DNA of 7,076 bases from Caldifarciminota bacterium. Its GTDB lineage: Bacteria; Hydrothermota; Tepidihabitantia; B3-TA06. Positions within the stretch are counted from its first letter, which is position 1. Each line of letters begins with the position of its first letter. The DNA is taken from NCBI GenBank assembly GCA_014729665.1, contig WJJO01000317.1, positions 1-7,076 of the forward strand. The letters are read 5' to 3'. Shown here piece after piece: positions 1 through 6,528 of this stretch. The notes under the pieces were generated by a model that was not told the origin of the DNA, did not search any database, and was given only the letters and a program-made list of their open reading frames with translations. Made by a program: the position numbers and the translations under genes.

Positions 1-1542
1 AACGTGGTCTAATGACAGGTTCCCGAACTGGGCGCCATTTTTAAGGTACTTCGCCGCCGATATCCCTGACCGGCGACCGTAGACCAGGCAATCGAGCGTG
101 GAGTTGCCCATCAGGCGGTTCTTTCCGTGCACCCCGCCGGAGACCTCACCTGCGACCCACAGGCCGTCCAGGTTGGTTCTGCCCTGGGGATCTGTCTCTA
201 TCCCGCCGTTCTGGTAGTGCAGGGTTGGGAACACCAGCACCGGATCGGCAACGATATCGATATCGAAACGCTTGAACATCCGGACCATGCCCGGGAACGC
301 CTTCTCGATAGAACCCTTGCCGTTCTTGACGTCGATCATCGGGGTATCAAGCCACACGCCCCTCATTCCGGTGGGGGTGACCACGCCCTTGTCGCGGACG
401 TAGCACTCCCTAATCAGGGCCGAGGCCTCAACGTCGCGGGGCTCGAGCGGAAATACGAACGCCTCGCCGTCCACGTTCACCGGTTGAGCGCCCATGGAGC
501 GTAGCTTCTCGGTCAGAAGCAGGCCAATTATCTGCTGGGGATATGCCGCACCTGTAGGATGGTACTGCACAGTGTCGGTGTCCCTCAATTTAGCCCCAGC
601 CCGGTAGGCGACGACCGGACCGTCATACGTCGCGCCGTAATGATTGGTGGTGGGGAAACCTCTTATATGAAGACGCCCGAAACCGCCGGTGGCCATGATT
701 GTAGCCTTGGCCTTGATGATTTTGTATTCGTGGGTCTCCAGGTTCCAGGCCACCGCACCTGTCACTTTCTGAGCGCCGTCGGTTAGAAGTTCTATCACCG
801 GTTTATGCTCGAACACCCCGATGCCCCGGGTGCGGAACTCGTCTCTTATGACCCGCAGCTCCTCGAGACCTGTGTAGTCGGCGCAGGCGTGCATCCTCTT
901 GCGGCAGGTTCCTCCGCCCCAGCGTTCCACGTAGTCCCCGTTATCCTCCTGGTCTATCATCGCGCCCATCTCCTTGAGCCAGTGGATGATGTAGGGAGCA
1001 TCCTCGACCAGGCCCTTCAGAACGTCGGGTTTGTTGGTGAAGTGTCCGCCGCCCATGGCGTCGATGTAGTGAATAGCCGGAGAGTCATTCTCGCGGTCCG
1101 CTGCCTGGGTGCCGCCTTCGGCCATGATGGAGTTGGAATCACCGTGGCGAAGCTTGTTTACCAGGAGTATCTTGTCGGCAGGTATGCCCTCGTTGTTTGC
1201 CCACAGTGCGGCAGATGTTCCGGCCAGACCGCCGCCGATAATCAGAAGGTCGACCTCATAGTCGGCGCGGGTAAGATCTATATCACCCGGTTCGATTAAG
1301 GGATAGGCCTCGAGAAGATCGATAACCTCGTTGGGGCCTGTATCTCCCTTATTGATGCCCACACTAAGCTCGCGCTTTCCGCCCGGAGCGTAGTCGGGAT
1401 GAACCTCGAGCACTTCCTTGCGCTGCTCGGCGGTCATTGCAGTAGGGGTGTAGTCTTTTCTCTTATCGCGGGTTTTGTTAACCACCTCGATGAGCTCGCG
1501 CATGTTTTCGGGGTATCCCCCGATGAATTTCATCTCAGCCAT
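1..1542 (-). CDS. SdhA/FrdA/TfrA-family FAD-dependent reductase, 3' end outside window
   Basis: Flavoprotein of the succinate dehydrogenase/fumarate reductase family; 514 residues are visible with no stop, and the C-terminal helical domain lies beyond the left edge. Seen: an N-terminal extension of about 95 residues, an FAD Rossmann motif (GGGLAG, about 103-108), SNSIMAEGG (136-144), MATGGFGR (283-290), VQYHPTG (325-331, His328), TEKLR (Arg348, aligned with the family's catalytic proton-shuttle Arg), HYQNGGI (His442) and HGKNRLMGNS (Arg476). The histidine that binds FAD covalently in membrane SdhA/FrdA is Asn137, so FAD is probably non-covalent and the enzyme soluble. There is no signal peptide or membrane segment. 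Its partner is likely the Fe-S protein encoded 9 bases upstream. The start is the second of tandem ATG codons (1543-1545 and 1540-1542), chosen for its spacing from GGAGG; the first ATG or one at 1531-1533 is possible. Family assignment is secure. The substrate (fumarate or another enoate) is not known. Confidence 0.93.
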   Translation of the reverse strand, partial: MAEMKFIGGYPENMRELIEVVNKTRDKRKDYTPTAMTAEQRKEVLEVHPDYAPGGKRELSVGINKGDTGPNEVIDLLEAYPLIEPGDIDLTRADYEVDLLIIGGGLAGTSAALWANNEGIPADKILLVNKLRHGDSNSIMAEGGTQAADRENDSPAIHYIDAMGGGHFTNKPDVLKGLVEDAPYIIHWLKEMGAMIDQEDNGDYVERWGGGTCRKRMHACADYTGLEELRVIRDEFRTRGIGVFEHKPVIELLTDGAQKVTGAVAWNLETHEYKIIKAKATIMATGGFGRLHIRGFPTTNHYGATYDGPVVAYRAGAKLRDTDTVQYHPTGAAYPQQIIGLLLTEKLRSMGAQPVNVDGEAFVFPLEPRDVEASALIRECYVRDKGVVTPTGMRGVWLDTPMIDVKNGKGSIEKAFPGMVRMFKRFDIDIVADPVLVFPTLHYQNGGIETDPQGRTNLDGLWVAGEVSGGVHGKNRLMGNSTLDCLVYGRRSGISAAKYLKNGAQFGNLSLDHV

Positions 1543-1546
1543 CATG

Positions 1547-1551
1547 CCTCC
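1547..1551 (-). promoter_or_regulatory. Ribosome binding site for the SdhA-like flavoprotein
   Basis: GGAGG on the minus strand directly follows the TAA stop of the upstream Fe-S gene. It lies 1 base before the first ATG of a tandem ATGATG and 4 bases before the second. The spacing favours the second ATG, which is why that start was annotated. Confidence 0.75.
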
Positions 1552-2307
1552 TTAATCGGCTTCCCGTTCGCGTTCCGCGTACCTCTGCTGGAGTTCAGCC
1601 AGATCGGCGGCGAGCAGACGTTTGAAGTCTTCCTCGTATTTTCCTTCGGCTATTACGGCGAGTTGCTTTTTGGCTTGCTCTGGTTCTGCCATCCCGCATC
1701 GGCCGTACATCCTGCGGGCGAGCATCCCCACGTTGAACTGGGTTATCTCCGCCGGACATCTGATGGCGCACAGACCGCACATTATGCAGTCGAACGAGCG
1801 CTCGGCAGCGCTGGCGTAGTCACCGCGAAGGGCGTCCTGGATGTAGTCCATGACCTCCAGATCCTGGGGACAGGCCTTGGTGCAGGTGTTGCATGCCACG
1901 CAGCGGGCTATCTCGGGGTAGTGTTCGAGAAGAGTCGAAGCCGCGTAGGATTCTTTTGTTACATCATACTTGGCTTCCTGGGCGGGTGCGAACGGAATCT
2001 GCACCAGGTACATACCATCCTCGACCCTTGTCTGGCAGGCCATAGCGGTCTGGAGCTGGTATTCTCCTTTCTTGCGGTACATGGTGGCGCAGGCTCCGCA
2101 GAACCCGGCCCTGCATCCGGCAGAGGTTATGAACTTGTATCCGGCGTACTCCATGGCCTGCATTATGGTCAGCCCGGCGGGAACCTTGTAGGCGCGGCCC
2201 ATGATGTGGATCTGCACCCAGTGTTCGATATCGGCCGAATCGATTCCTGTTGTCACCGACTTGTTGGCGTCGGCGATTATCTGCATAATATCTTTTTTGT
2301 CTTCCAT
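1552..2307 (-). CDS. SdhB/TfrB-like iron-sulfur protein with one [2Fe-2S] and two [4Fe-4S] sites
   Basis: A 251-residue electron-transfer protein. Residues about 30-110 form a plant-type/SdhB-type [2Fe-2S] domain with Cys65, Cys70, Cys73 (C-x4-C-x2-C) and Cys91. Residues about 133-190 form a dicluster ferredoxin domain with Cys136/139/142/146 and Cys174/177/180/184, both C-x2-C-x2-C-x3-CP. The second set is a complete four-cysteine [4Fe-4S] motif, unlike the [3Fe-4S] site of classical SdhB. The last 45 residues or so are charged and probably helical. The layout matches the N-terminal half of thiol:fumarate reductase subunit B (TfrB), without TfrB's C-terminal HdrB-like half; here HdrB is the separate gene just upstream. 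The ATG has an AAGGA Shine-Dalgarno 6 bases away, and the gap to hdrB is 9 bases. Likely role: relay electrons between the Hdr module and the flavoprotein encoded next. The fold is confident; the direction and partners are inferred from position. Confidence 0.92.
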   Translation of the reverse strand: MEDKKDIMQIIADANKSVTTGIDSADIEHWVQIHIMGRAYKVPAGLTIMQAMEYAGYKFITSAGCRAGFCGACATMYRKKGEYQLQTAMACQTRVEDGMYLVQIPFAPAQEAKYDVTKESYAASTLLEHYPEIARCVACNTCTKACPQDLEVMDYIQDALRGDYASAAERSFDCIMCGLCAIRCPAEITQFNVGMLARRMYGRCGMAEPEQAKKQLAVIAEGKYEEDFKRLLAADLAELQQRYAEREREAD

Positions 2308-2316
2308 GGCCTTTCC

Positions 2317-3210
2317 TTATAAAAGGTTTTTGGATTTTAGAAGTGGTCTGGGATCCACGTAGTTCCCTTCGAACATGCACTCCTCCTCGCCCAGCCCGAA
2401 GGCCAGGGCCATCAGCTGGGAGAAGTAGAATACGGGCATCTGCTTGAATTCAGGATGCGCGGCGGAAATCTCCTTCTGGCGATTGTCCAGGTTGAACGCG
2501 CACAGGGGGCAGCTGGTGGTTATTGCCTCGCCACCCGCCTTCTGAGCCCGGGTAAGTATCTCATATCCAAGGTCTGCCACCAGGGATTTGTCATTGACGG
2601 TATGGAACGCGCCGCAGCAGACCTTCTTGTAGGGATTGTCCACCACGTCGGCGCCCAGCGCCTCGAACAGGTCTTTCCCGATGGTGGGATCCTCGGGATC
2701 GTCGATGCCTATGTCAGCAGGTCTCAGGAGCATGCATCCGTAGTAGGGTGCTACGCTCAAGCCGTTCAAAGGTCTGGAAACCTTCTCTTTTACCTTGTCG
2801 AACCCCATATCGCGGATTATCTCCAGAAGATGAAGCACCTGTACCTTGCCCTTGTAGTCTTCCTCGAGGTTCATGAAACTGTTTATCTTCACCAGGTCCT
2901 CTGCGTTCCGGGAAACACGTCCGGCTGCGCTCTTCATGGTGTTAAAGCACATCGAGCACAGGGTAACCATCTTGTTCGGGGTATCAACCGAACCGTTGCC
3001 GCTCATCTCCTGAACTCGCAGAAGGTTCCTGACCGGTGCCACGTGGTGCATGAGATCGTCTTCTGTCAGCGAGAAAACCGTACCGCAGCAGTTCCATTTG
3101 GGGATCTCCACCATCTCGATGCCCAGTGTCTTTGCCGCGGCAATAGCAGAAACCTCGAGGTTCTTGCCTGTGGTCTTTAGGGAACATCCCGGGTAGTAAG
3201 GTATCTTCAC
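2317..3210 (-). CDS. hdrB: Heterodisulfide reductase subunit B (HdrB), two CCG domains
   Basis: HdrB-family protein of 297 residues, close to the usual length. It has two cysteine-rich CCG domains, each with the five cysteines that hold a non-cubane [4Fe-4S] cluster in HdrB structures: Cys9, Cys41-Cys42, Cys85, Cys88 (PGCS, NCCG, CSMC) and Cys159, Cys198-Cys199, Cys234, Cys237 (YGCM, VCCG, CPLC). In methanogens this subunit cleaves the CoM-S-S-CoB disulfide; elsewhere the substrate is usually unknown. The complete ligand set argues for an active disulfide site or a working electron relay. Translation begins at a GTG, supported by an AGGAGG 4 bases upstream and by the family-typical N-terminus (IPYYPGCS). 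Only 8 bases separate it from hdrC and 9 from the Fe-S gene. It should form a complex with HdrC and HdrA. Confidence 0.96.
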   Translation of the reverse strand: MKIPYYPGCSLKTTGKNLEVSAIAAAKTLGIEMVEIPKWNCCGTVFSLTEDDLMHHVAPVRNLLRVQEMSGNGSVDTPNKMVTLCSMCFNTMKSAAGRVSRNAEDLVKINSFMNLEEDYKGKVQVLHLLEIIRDMGFDKVKEKVSRPLNGLSVAPYYGCMLLRPADIGIDDPEDPTIGKDLFEALGADVVDNPYKKVCCGAFHTVNDKSLVADLGYEILTRAQKAGGEAITTSCPLCAFNLDNRQKEISAAHPEFKQMPVFYFSQLMALAFGLGEEECMFEGNYVDPRPLLKSKNLL

Positions 3211-3214
3211 AAAG

Positions 3215-3220
3215 CCTCCT
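3215..3220 (-). promoter_or_regulatory. Ribosome binding site setting the GTG start of hdrB
   Basis: AGGAGG on the minus strand overlaps the TAG stop of hdrC and sits 4 bases (CTTT) before the GTG at 3208-3210. This strong site is the main reason to accept GTG as the start. The overlap with the upstream stop suggests translational coupling of hdrC and hdrB. Confidence 0.8.
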
Positions 3221-3623
3221 AACCGGTCAGTTTCCTGAAGGCGCTGACCAGCGCTATCTGGGGCAGCTGGCGCATCTCCTCAGCCGGAATGGTTGATATA
3301 TCCATATAGTCGATTGCCTTGCGAAGCTCTATCTGCCTTAACGCCTCGGCGACCTTTGAGGGGTCAAGGCCGCGGGGACAGCGTACGGTGCATGTGAAGC
3401 ACGAGGCGCACACCCAGATGGTCTTGGTGGAGGTAACCTCTTCCTGGCCCAACTGGACGGTGCGCATCATCTCGGCAGGCGAAATGTCCATGCCTGATAC
3501 CAGGGGGCAGGCCACCGAACATATCCCGCACTGCTCGCAGCGTGTAATCGACACACCGCTGAGCTCGGTTATCCTGCGCAGGAACGCCTCGTTTTTCGCC
3601 GTGATTTCGGTTTTACTAATCAT
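3219..3623 (-). CDS. hdrC: Heterodisulfide reductase subunit C (HdrC), short form
   Basis: Dicluster [4Fe-4S] protein of 134 residues that carries electrons from HdrA to HdrB. Two complete motifs are seen: Cys29/32/35/39 (CEQCGICSVACP) and Cys72/75/78/82 (CASCFTCTVRCPRG). The spacing and intervening helix are typical of HdrC. It is shorter than methanogen HdrC (about 185 residues), ending soon after the second cluster with a basic LVSAFRKLTG tail. No membrane segment follows, so it is not a QmoC-like HdrC-HdrE fusion. The ATG overlaps the hdrA stop by 4 bases (ATGA), with an AAGGAG (3635-3640) 11 bases upstream, so it is probably translationally coupled to hdrA. Confidence 0.94.
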   Translation of the reverse strand: MISKTEITAKNEAFLRRITELSGVSITRCEQCGICSVACPLVSGMDISPAEMMRTVQLGQEEVTSTKTIWVCASCFTCTVRCPRGLDPSKVAEALRQIELRKAIDYMDISTIPAEEMRQLPQIALVSAFRKLTG

Positions 3624-6061
3624 ATCTGTGCAGACTCCTTTCCGCTCCGGGCAAAGAGTTTTTCACCTAAATCTTTTAGAACAACTTTCCTTTTACTTGC
3701 AGGTATGGAACCCGACCAGGCGCAGAAATCCGCCAGGGAGTTCATCTGCTTGACGAATCCAGCCAGCATCACGGTGACGAACTGGGAGAAACGGATCCTT
3801 TCAGGTTCGATCCCCGCCTCGGTTAATATCTCCTTGACCCTTGCCACGTTACGCTCGATCTCCGCCAGGCTGTGGGGATAGGAGGAGGATTTCTTCTCGC
3901 TTTCACCGATGAAGATGCCGTCGGCACCTTTAGAGAACGCCTCGAGCATAAGCTTGGGGGTTACCCTGCTTCCCGAGGGGATCTTGATGATGCGTGTGTC
4001 TGCAGAGTAGCTCATCCGGGCGGTTCCAACGTTGTCGGCCAGCCGGTAGGCGGTCATGTCGTCGGCAAAGACCAGTATCCTTTGCTGGTTTTTCTTCTTG
4101 GTGGCAAGAGCAACCTCGATCTGGGCGGCAAGCTGCAGGTTGGAGTAGCAGTGAAGGTCCAGGGCGTCTCGGGGACACCACGCGGTACACGAACCGCATC
4201 CCTTGCACAATGCCTCGTTGATCCGGGCTTTCTTAGCCTCCAGTGTTATGGCCCCGGAAGGGCAGGCCGGGACGCACAACCCGCATCCGTCGCAGGAGTC
4301 TGCGTCGACGAAAGCCATCAGGGGCTCCATGGAATACGATTCCTGGTTCATGAGCCTTACCGCTCTGAGTGCCGCGGCGTTTGCCTGGCCCACCGTGTCC
4401 GGGATGTCCTTGGGACCCTGGACCGTTCCGGCAAGGAACACCCCCTCGGTAAGGGTATCCTCGGGCTTGAACTTGGGATGGGCTTCCTGCAGGAAGCCGT
4501 CAGGACTCTTGGCCAGCTTGAGCATTTCAGCTACCGGTTTGGTTCCGGGATTGGGCACAAGGCCGGTGGAAAGGACCACCAGGTCGAATTCGGTCTCTAT
4601 GACCTGGCGCGACAGGGTATCTTCCACCTTGAATAGAATCTTCTTTGTTTCGGGATCCTCGAACAGCTCGGCCGGACGACCCCGAACGAACTTGACCCCT
4701 GAGTCCTGGGCGCGCTTATAGTACTCCTCGAATCCCTTGCCGAACGCACGCAGATCGGTATAGAACACGTAAACGTCTCGTGACGGGTCAGAGCGTTTCA
4801 GAAGCTGGGACATCTTTGTGGCGTACATGCAGCAAATCCTTGAACAGTACTCGTTTCCCACCTGTTCGTCGCGTGAACCCACGCACTGCACGAACGCGAT
4901 TCGTTTTCCCATCTTGCGCAGGGGCTTGCCCTGCACCGAGTTCACGATCATCCGCTCCATCTGCAGTGCCGTAACCACGTTCTCGAACCTTCCGTAGCCG
5001 TATGTTTTTTTCTTTGTCGCATCAAACGTATCGTAACCCGTGGCAACTATCACCGTGTCAACGGTGAAATCCTGGGTCCTGGGCTTCTGGTTAAAATCGA
5101 TGGCGTCGTGGGGACATGCCTTGATGCAAAGTCCGCATACGTCCTTACCCCTTTTGAGCCGCAGACACCTTTCCTCATCGATCAGGTACTTGTGGGGAAC
5201 CGCGAAATCGTAAGGCACATAGATAGCCTTGCGCTGGGCCAGGCCGGCCTCGAATTCGTCAGGTGCCGTAACCGGGCAGACCTCCTCGCAAGCCCCGCAG
5301 CACAGGCACTTGACAGGATCGACGAAGGTCGGTTTCTGCTTCACCTTTACCGAGAAGTTGCCCAGGTAGCCATCGACGCTTTCGACCTTGGAGTTGGTAA
5401 AGAGGGTGATGTTGGGATTTGCCGGCACGTCGGCCATCTTGGGAGACAGGATGCAGGCCGAGCAGTCCTCGGTAGGGAACGTCCTCGAAAGCTGGGCCAT
5501 CTTGCCGCCAATTGAAGGTTCCTTCTCAACCAGATACACCTTGAATCCTGCGTCGCCCAGGTTCAAAGACGCCTGGATGCCTGCGATACCGCCGCCTATC
5601 ACAAGTACCCGTTTCCCGATAGGGATCGACCTTCTATCAAGCGGGGTATCGAACCTTGCCTTGGCAACCGCGGCTGCGACCAGGTCCTTGGCCTTCTGGG
5701 TGGCCTTCTCCGGTTCGTCGTGGTGAACCCAGGAGTCCTGCTCCCGTATGTTTGCCATCTCCAGCAGGAAGGGATTCAGACCGGACTTGGAAAGCGTTGT
5801 TCGAAAAGTCTTTTCGTGGAACTGGGGAGAGCACGCGGCTATCACCACCCGGTCAAGCTTATGTTCGGCAATATCTTCCGCAACCTGTTTCTGGCCGAGC
5901 TCGGAACACATGTGCTCGTTGGTTCGGGACAGGACTACGCCGGGAAGATCCCTGGCGAAGTCTGCAACCGCTTCTACGTCAACCACCTCGGAGATGTTGC
6001 CTCCGCAGTGGCAGACGTATACGCCTATCCTCTCATTTTCTCCATCTGATACTTCGCTCAT
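3620..6061 (-). CDS. hdrA: HdrA electron-bifurcating flavoprotein with fused, cysteine-less MvhD-like C-terminal domain
   Basis: HdrA of 813 residues, longer than the roughly 650-residue methanogen form. Domains in order: N-terminal HdrA domain (about 10-145; CHCGGN, Cys52, CSPQFHEKTF, NIREQDSWVH); thioredoxin-reductase-like FAD domain (GGGIAG at 156-161, DCSACI with Cys200/203); an inserted ferredoxin region (Cys252/255/258/262 and Cys299/309/312/316); the rest of the FAD domain (Cys393, Cys406, Cys410/411; GRFENV); a C-terminal 2x[4Fe-4S] ferredoxin (Cys590/593/596/600 and Cys619/622/625/629). Residues about 661-775 form an MvhD-like domain (GTARMSYS, TRIIKI, GADGIFIG, ERIRFSQ). The family's FeS cysteines are absent there: the CxxC position reads DDMT, the CSG position PSGS, and the GCH-x-GDCH region is GESEKKSSSYP. 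HdrA's FAD is the bifurcation site in Hdr-Mvh complexes. The start overlaps the protease stop by 4 bases (ATGA), with AAGGAG at 6073-6078. It is distinguished from QmoA/QmoB by its canonical HdrA N-terminus. Confidence 0.96.
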   Translation of the reverse strand: MSEVSDGENERIGVYVCHCGGNISEVVDVEAVADFARDLPGVVLSRTNEHMCSELGQKQVAEDIAEHKLDRVVIAACSPQFHEKTFRTTLSKSGLNPFLLEMANIREQDSWVHHDEPEKATQKAKDLVAAAVAKARFDTPLDRRSIPIGKRVLVIGGGIAGIQASLNLGDAGFKVYLVEKEPSIGGKMAQLSRTFPTEDCSACILSPKMADVPANPNITLFTNSKVESVDGYLGNFSVKVKQKPTFVDPVKCLCCGACEEVCPVTAPDEFEAGLAQRKAIYVPYDFAVPHKYLIDEERCLRLKRGKDVCGLCIKACPHDAIDFNQKPRTQDFTVDTVIVATGYDTFDATKKKTYGYGRFENVVTALQMERMIVNSVQGKPLRKMGKRIAFVQCVGSRDEQVGNEYCSRICCMYATKMSQLLKRSDPSRDVYVFYTDLRAFGKGFEEYYKRAQDSGVKFVRGRPAELFEDPETKKILFKVEDTLSRQVIETEFDLVVLSTGLVPNPGTKPVAEMLKLAKSPDGFLQEAHPKFKPEDTLTEGVFLAGTVQGPKDIPDTVGQANAAALRAVRLMNQESYSMEPLMAFVDADSCDGCGLCVPACPSGAITLEAKKARINEALCKGCGSCTAWCPRDALDLHCYSNLQLAAQIEVALATKKKNQQRILVFADDMTAYRLADNVGTARMSYSADTRIIKIPSGSRVTPKLMLEAFSKGADGIFIGESEKKSSSYPHSLAEIERNVARVKEILTEAGIEPERIRFSQFVTVMLAGFVKQMNSLADFCAWSGSIPASKRKVVLKDLGEKLFARSGKESAQI
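3635..3640 (-). promoter_or_regulatory. Ribosome binding site for hdrC, inside hdrA
   Basis: AAGGAG on the minus strand, 11 bases before the hdrC ATG that overlaps the hdrA stop (ATGA). It has the same layout and spacing as the hdrA site, which supports coupled synthesis of HdrA and HdrC. Confidence 0.55.
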
Positions 6062-6528
6062 GATTCTATCGTCTCCTTAAGTTCGGATTCGAGTGTTTTC
6101 ACGATTCGAGGAATGCTTTTTTCAACCAGGCCTGTGCATTCGGTGCAGAAGGTTACGTTGTCTTGAACCTCGACTGCATATATGGCGACGTCTTCAGGCA
6201 TCCGGTAGCCGAACTCCTTGCCCAGCTTGAGTGCGGTAAAAAAATCCACCCCGTGGAAGTTCGAAAGGTGCTCCGGGGTATTGAAATCTTCAGGATTAAG
6301 TTTATGTACCTGGCCGGGCCGGCCGTCAACGGTCTTTATCGAGTCCACCACTATCAGGCGGTCAAAGCCCGCAATCTCGTCCAGCACGGCGAGTCCGCCA
6401 ACGCTTCCTTCCTTGAAGCTGATGCCGGCGTCGTTCCCGATCCTTTCAGCCAGGTCCCGGACTACCTTGATGCCCACGCCGTCGTCGGACAGGATCGGGT
6501 TTCCCAGCCCGAAAACCAGGGTTTTCAT
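6058..6528 (-). CDS. [NiFe] hydrogenase maturation endopeptidase (HyaD/HycI family)
   Basis: A 156-residue protease of the HyaD/HybD/HycI family, which trims the C-terminal peptide of the hydrogenase large subunit once nickel is in place. Seen: the N-terminal motif GLGNPILSDDGVG (7-19) and three likely nickel-sensing ligands, Asp16, Asp62 (in VVDS) and His92 (in NFHGVD), matching the Asp/Asp/His set described for HycI. Length is normal for the family. No signal peptide is seen, so it is cytoplasmic. Its ATG overlaps the large-subunit stop by one base (TAATG), with AAGGAG at 6541-6546 upstream, and its own stop overlaps the hdrA start by 4 bases. Its most likely substrate is therefore the adjacent large subunit, which carries a cleavable 25-residue tail. 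Confidence 0.95.
   Translation of the reverse strand: MKTLVFGLGNPILSDDGVGIKVVRDLAERIGNDAGISFKEGSVGGLAVLDEIAGFDRLIVVDSIKTVDGRPGQVHKLNPEDFNTPEHLSNFHGVDFFTALKLGKEFGYRMPEDVAIYAVEVQDNVTFCTECTGLVEKSIPRIVKTLESELKETIES
6073..6078 (-). promoter_or_regulatory. Ribosome binding site for hdrA, inside the protease gene
   Basis: AAGGAG on the minus strand, 11 bases before the hdrA ATG that overlaps the protease stop (ATGA). It supports the annotated hdrA start; the N-terminal HdrA motif GVYVCHCGG follows after only 12 residues. Confidence 0.55.

Noticed and set aside
127..1299. Three consecutive plus-strand open frames
   Set aside because: The minus strand here is one uninterrupted SdhA-family frame running from 1542 to the left edge; the plus-strand frames are its shadows.
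1399..2322. Plus-strand open frame of 307 codons
   Set aside because: It lies antisense to the Fe-S protein gene and the start of the flavoprotein gene, both with clear motifs. Its translation shows no recognisable domain, and it arises from codon bias on the other strand.
2320..2340. A/T-rich stretch near the hdrB 3' end as a possible terminator
   Set aside because: It is part of the hdrB coding sequence (KSKNLL), has no stable hairpin that I can see, and the next gene starts 9 bases after the stop.
2455..3180. Plus-strand open frame of 241 codons
   Set aside because: It is fully antisense to hdrB, which has all ten cluster cysteines; no domain or ribosome binding site supports the plus-strand frame.
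3872..4721. Overlapping plus-strand frames of 254 and 172 codons
   Set aside because: They are antisense to the HdrA ferredoxin and MvhD-like domains and have no recognisable product.
3620..6061. QmoA or QmoB of the sulfate-reduction Qmo complex
   Set aside because: The N-terminus (GVYVCHCGG, MCS, CSPQFHEKTF) is that of HdrA proper, and the neighbours are HdrC/HdrB and hydrogenase rather than aprAB, qmoA or qmoC.
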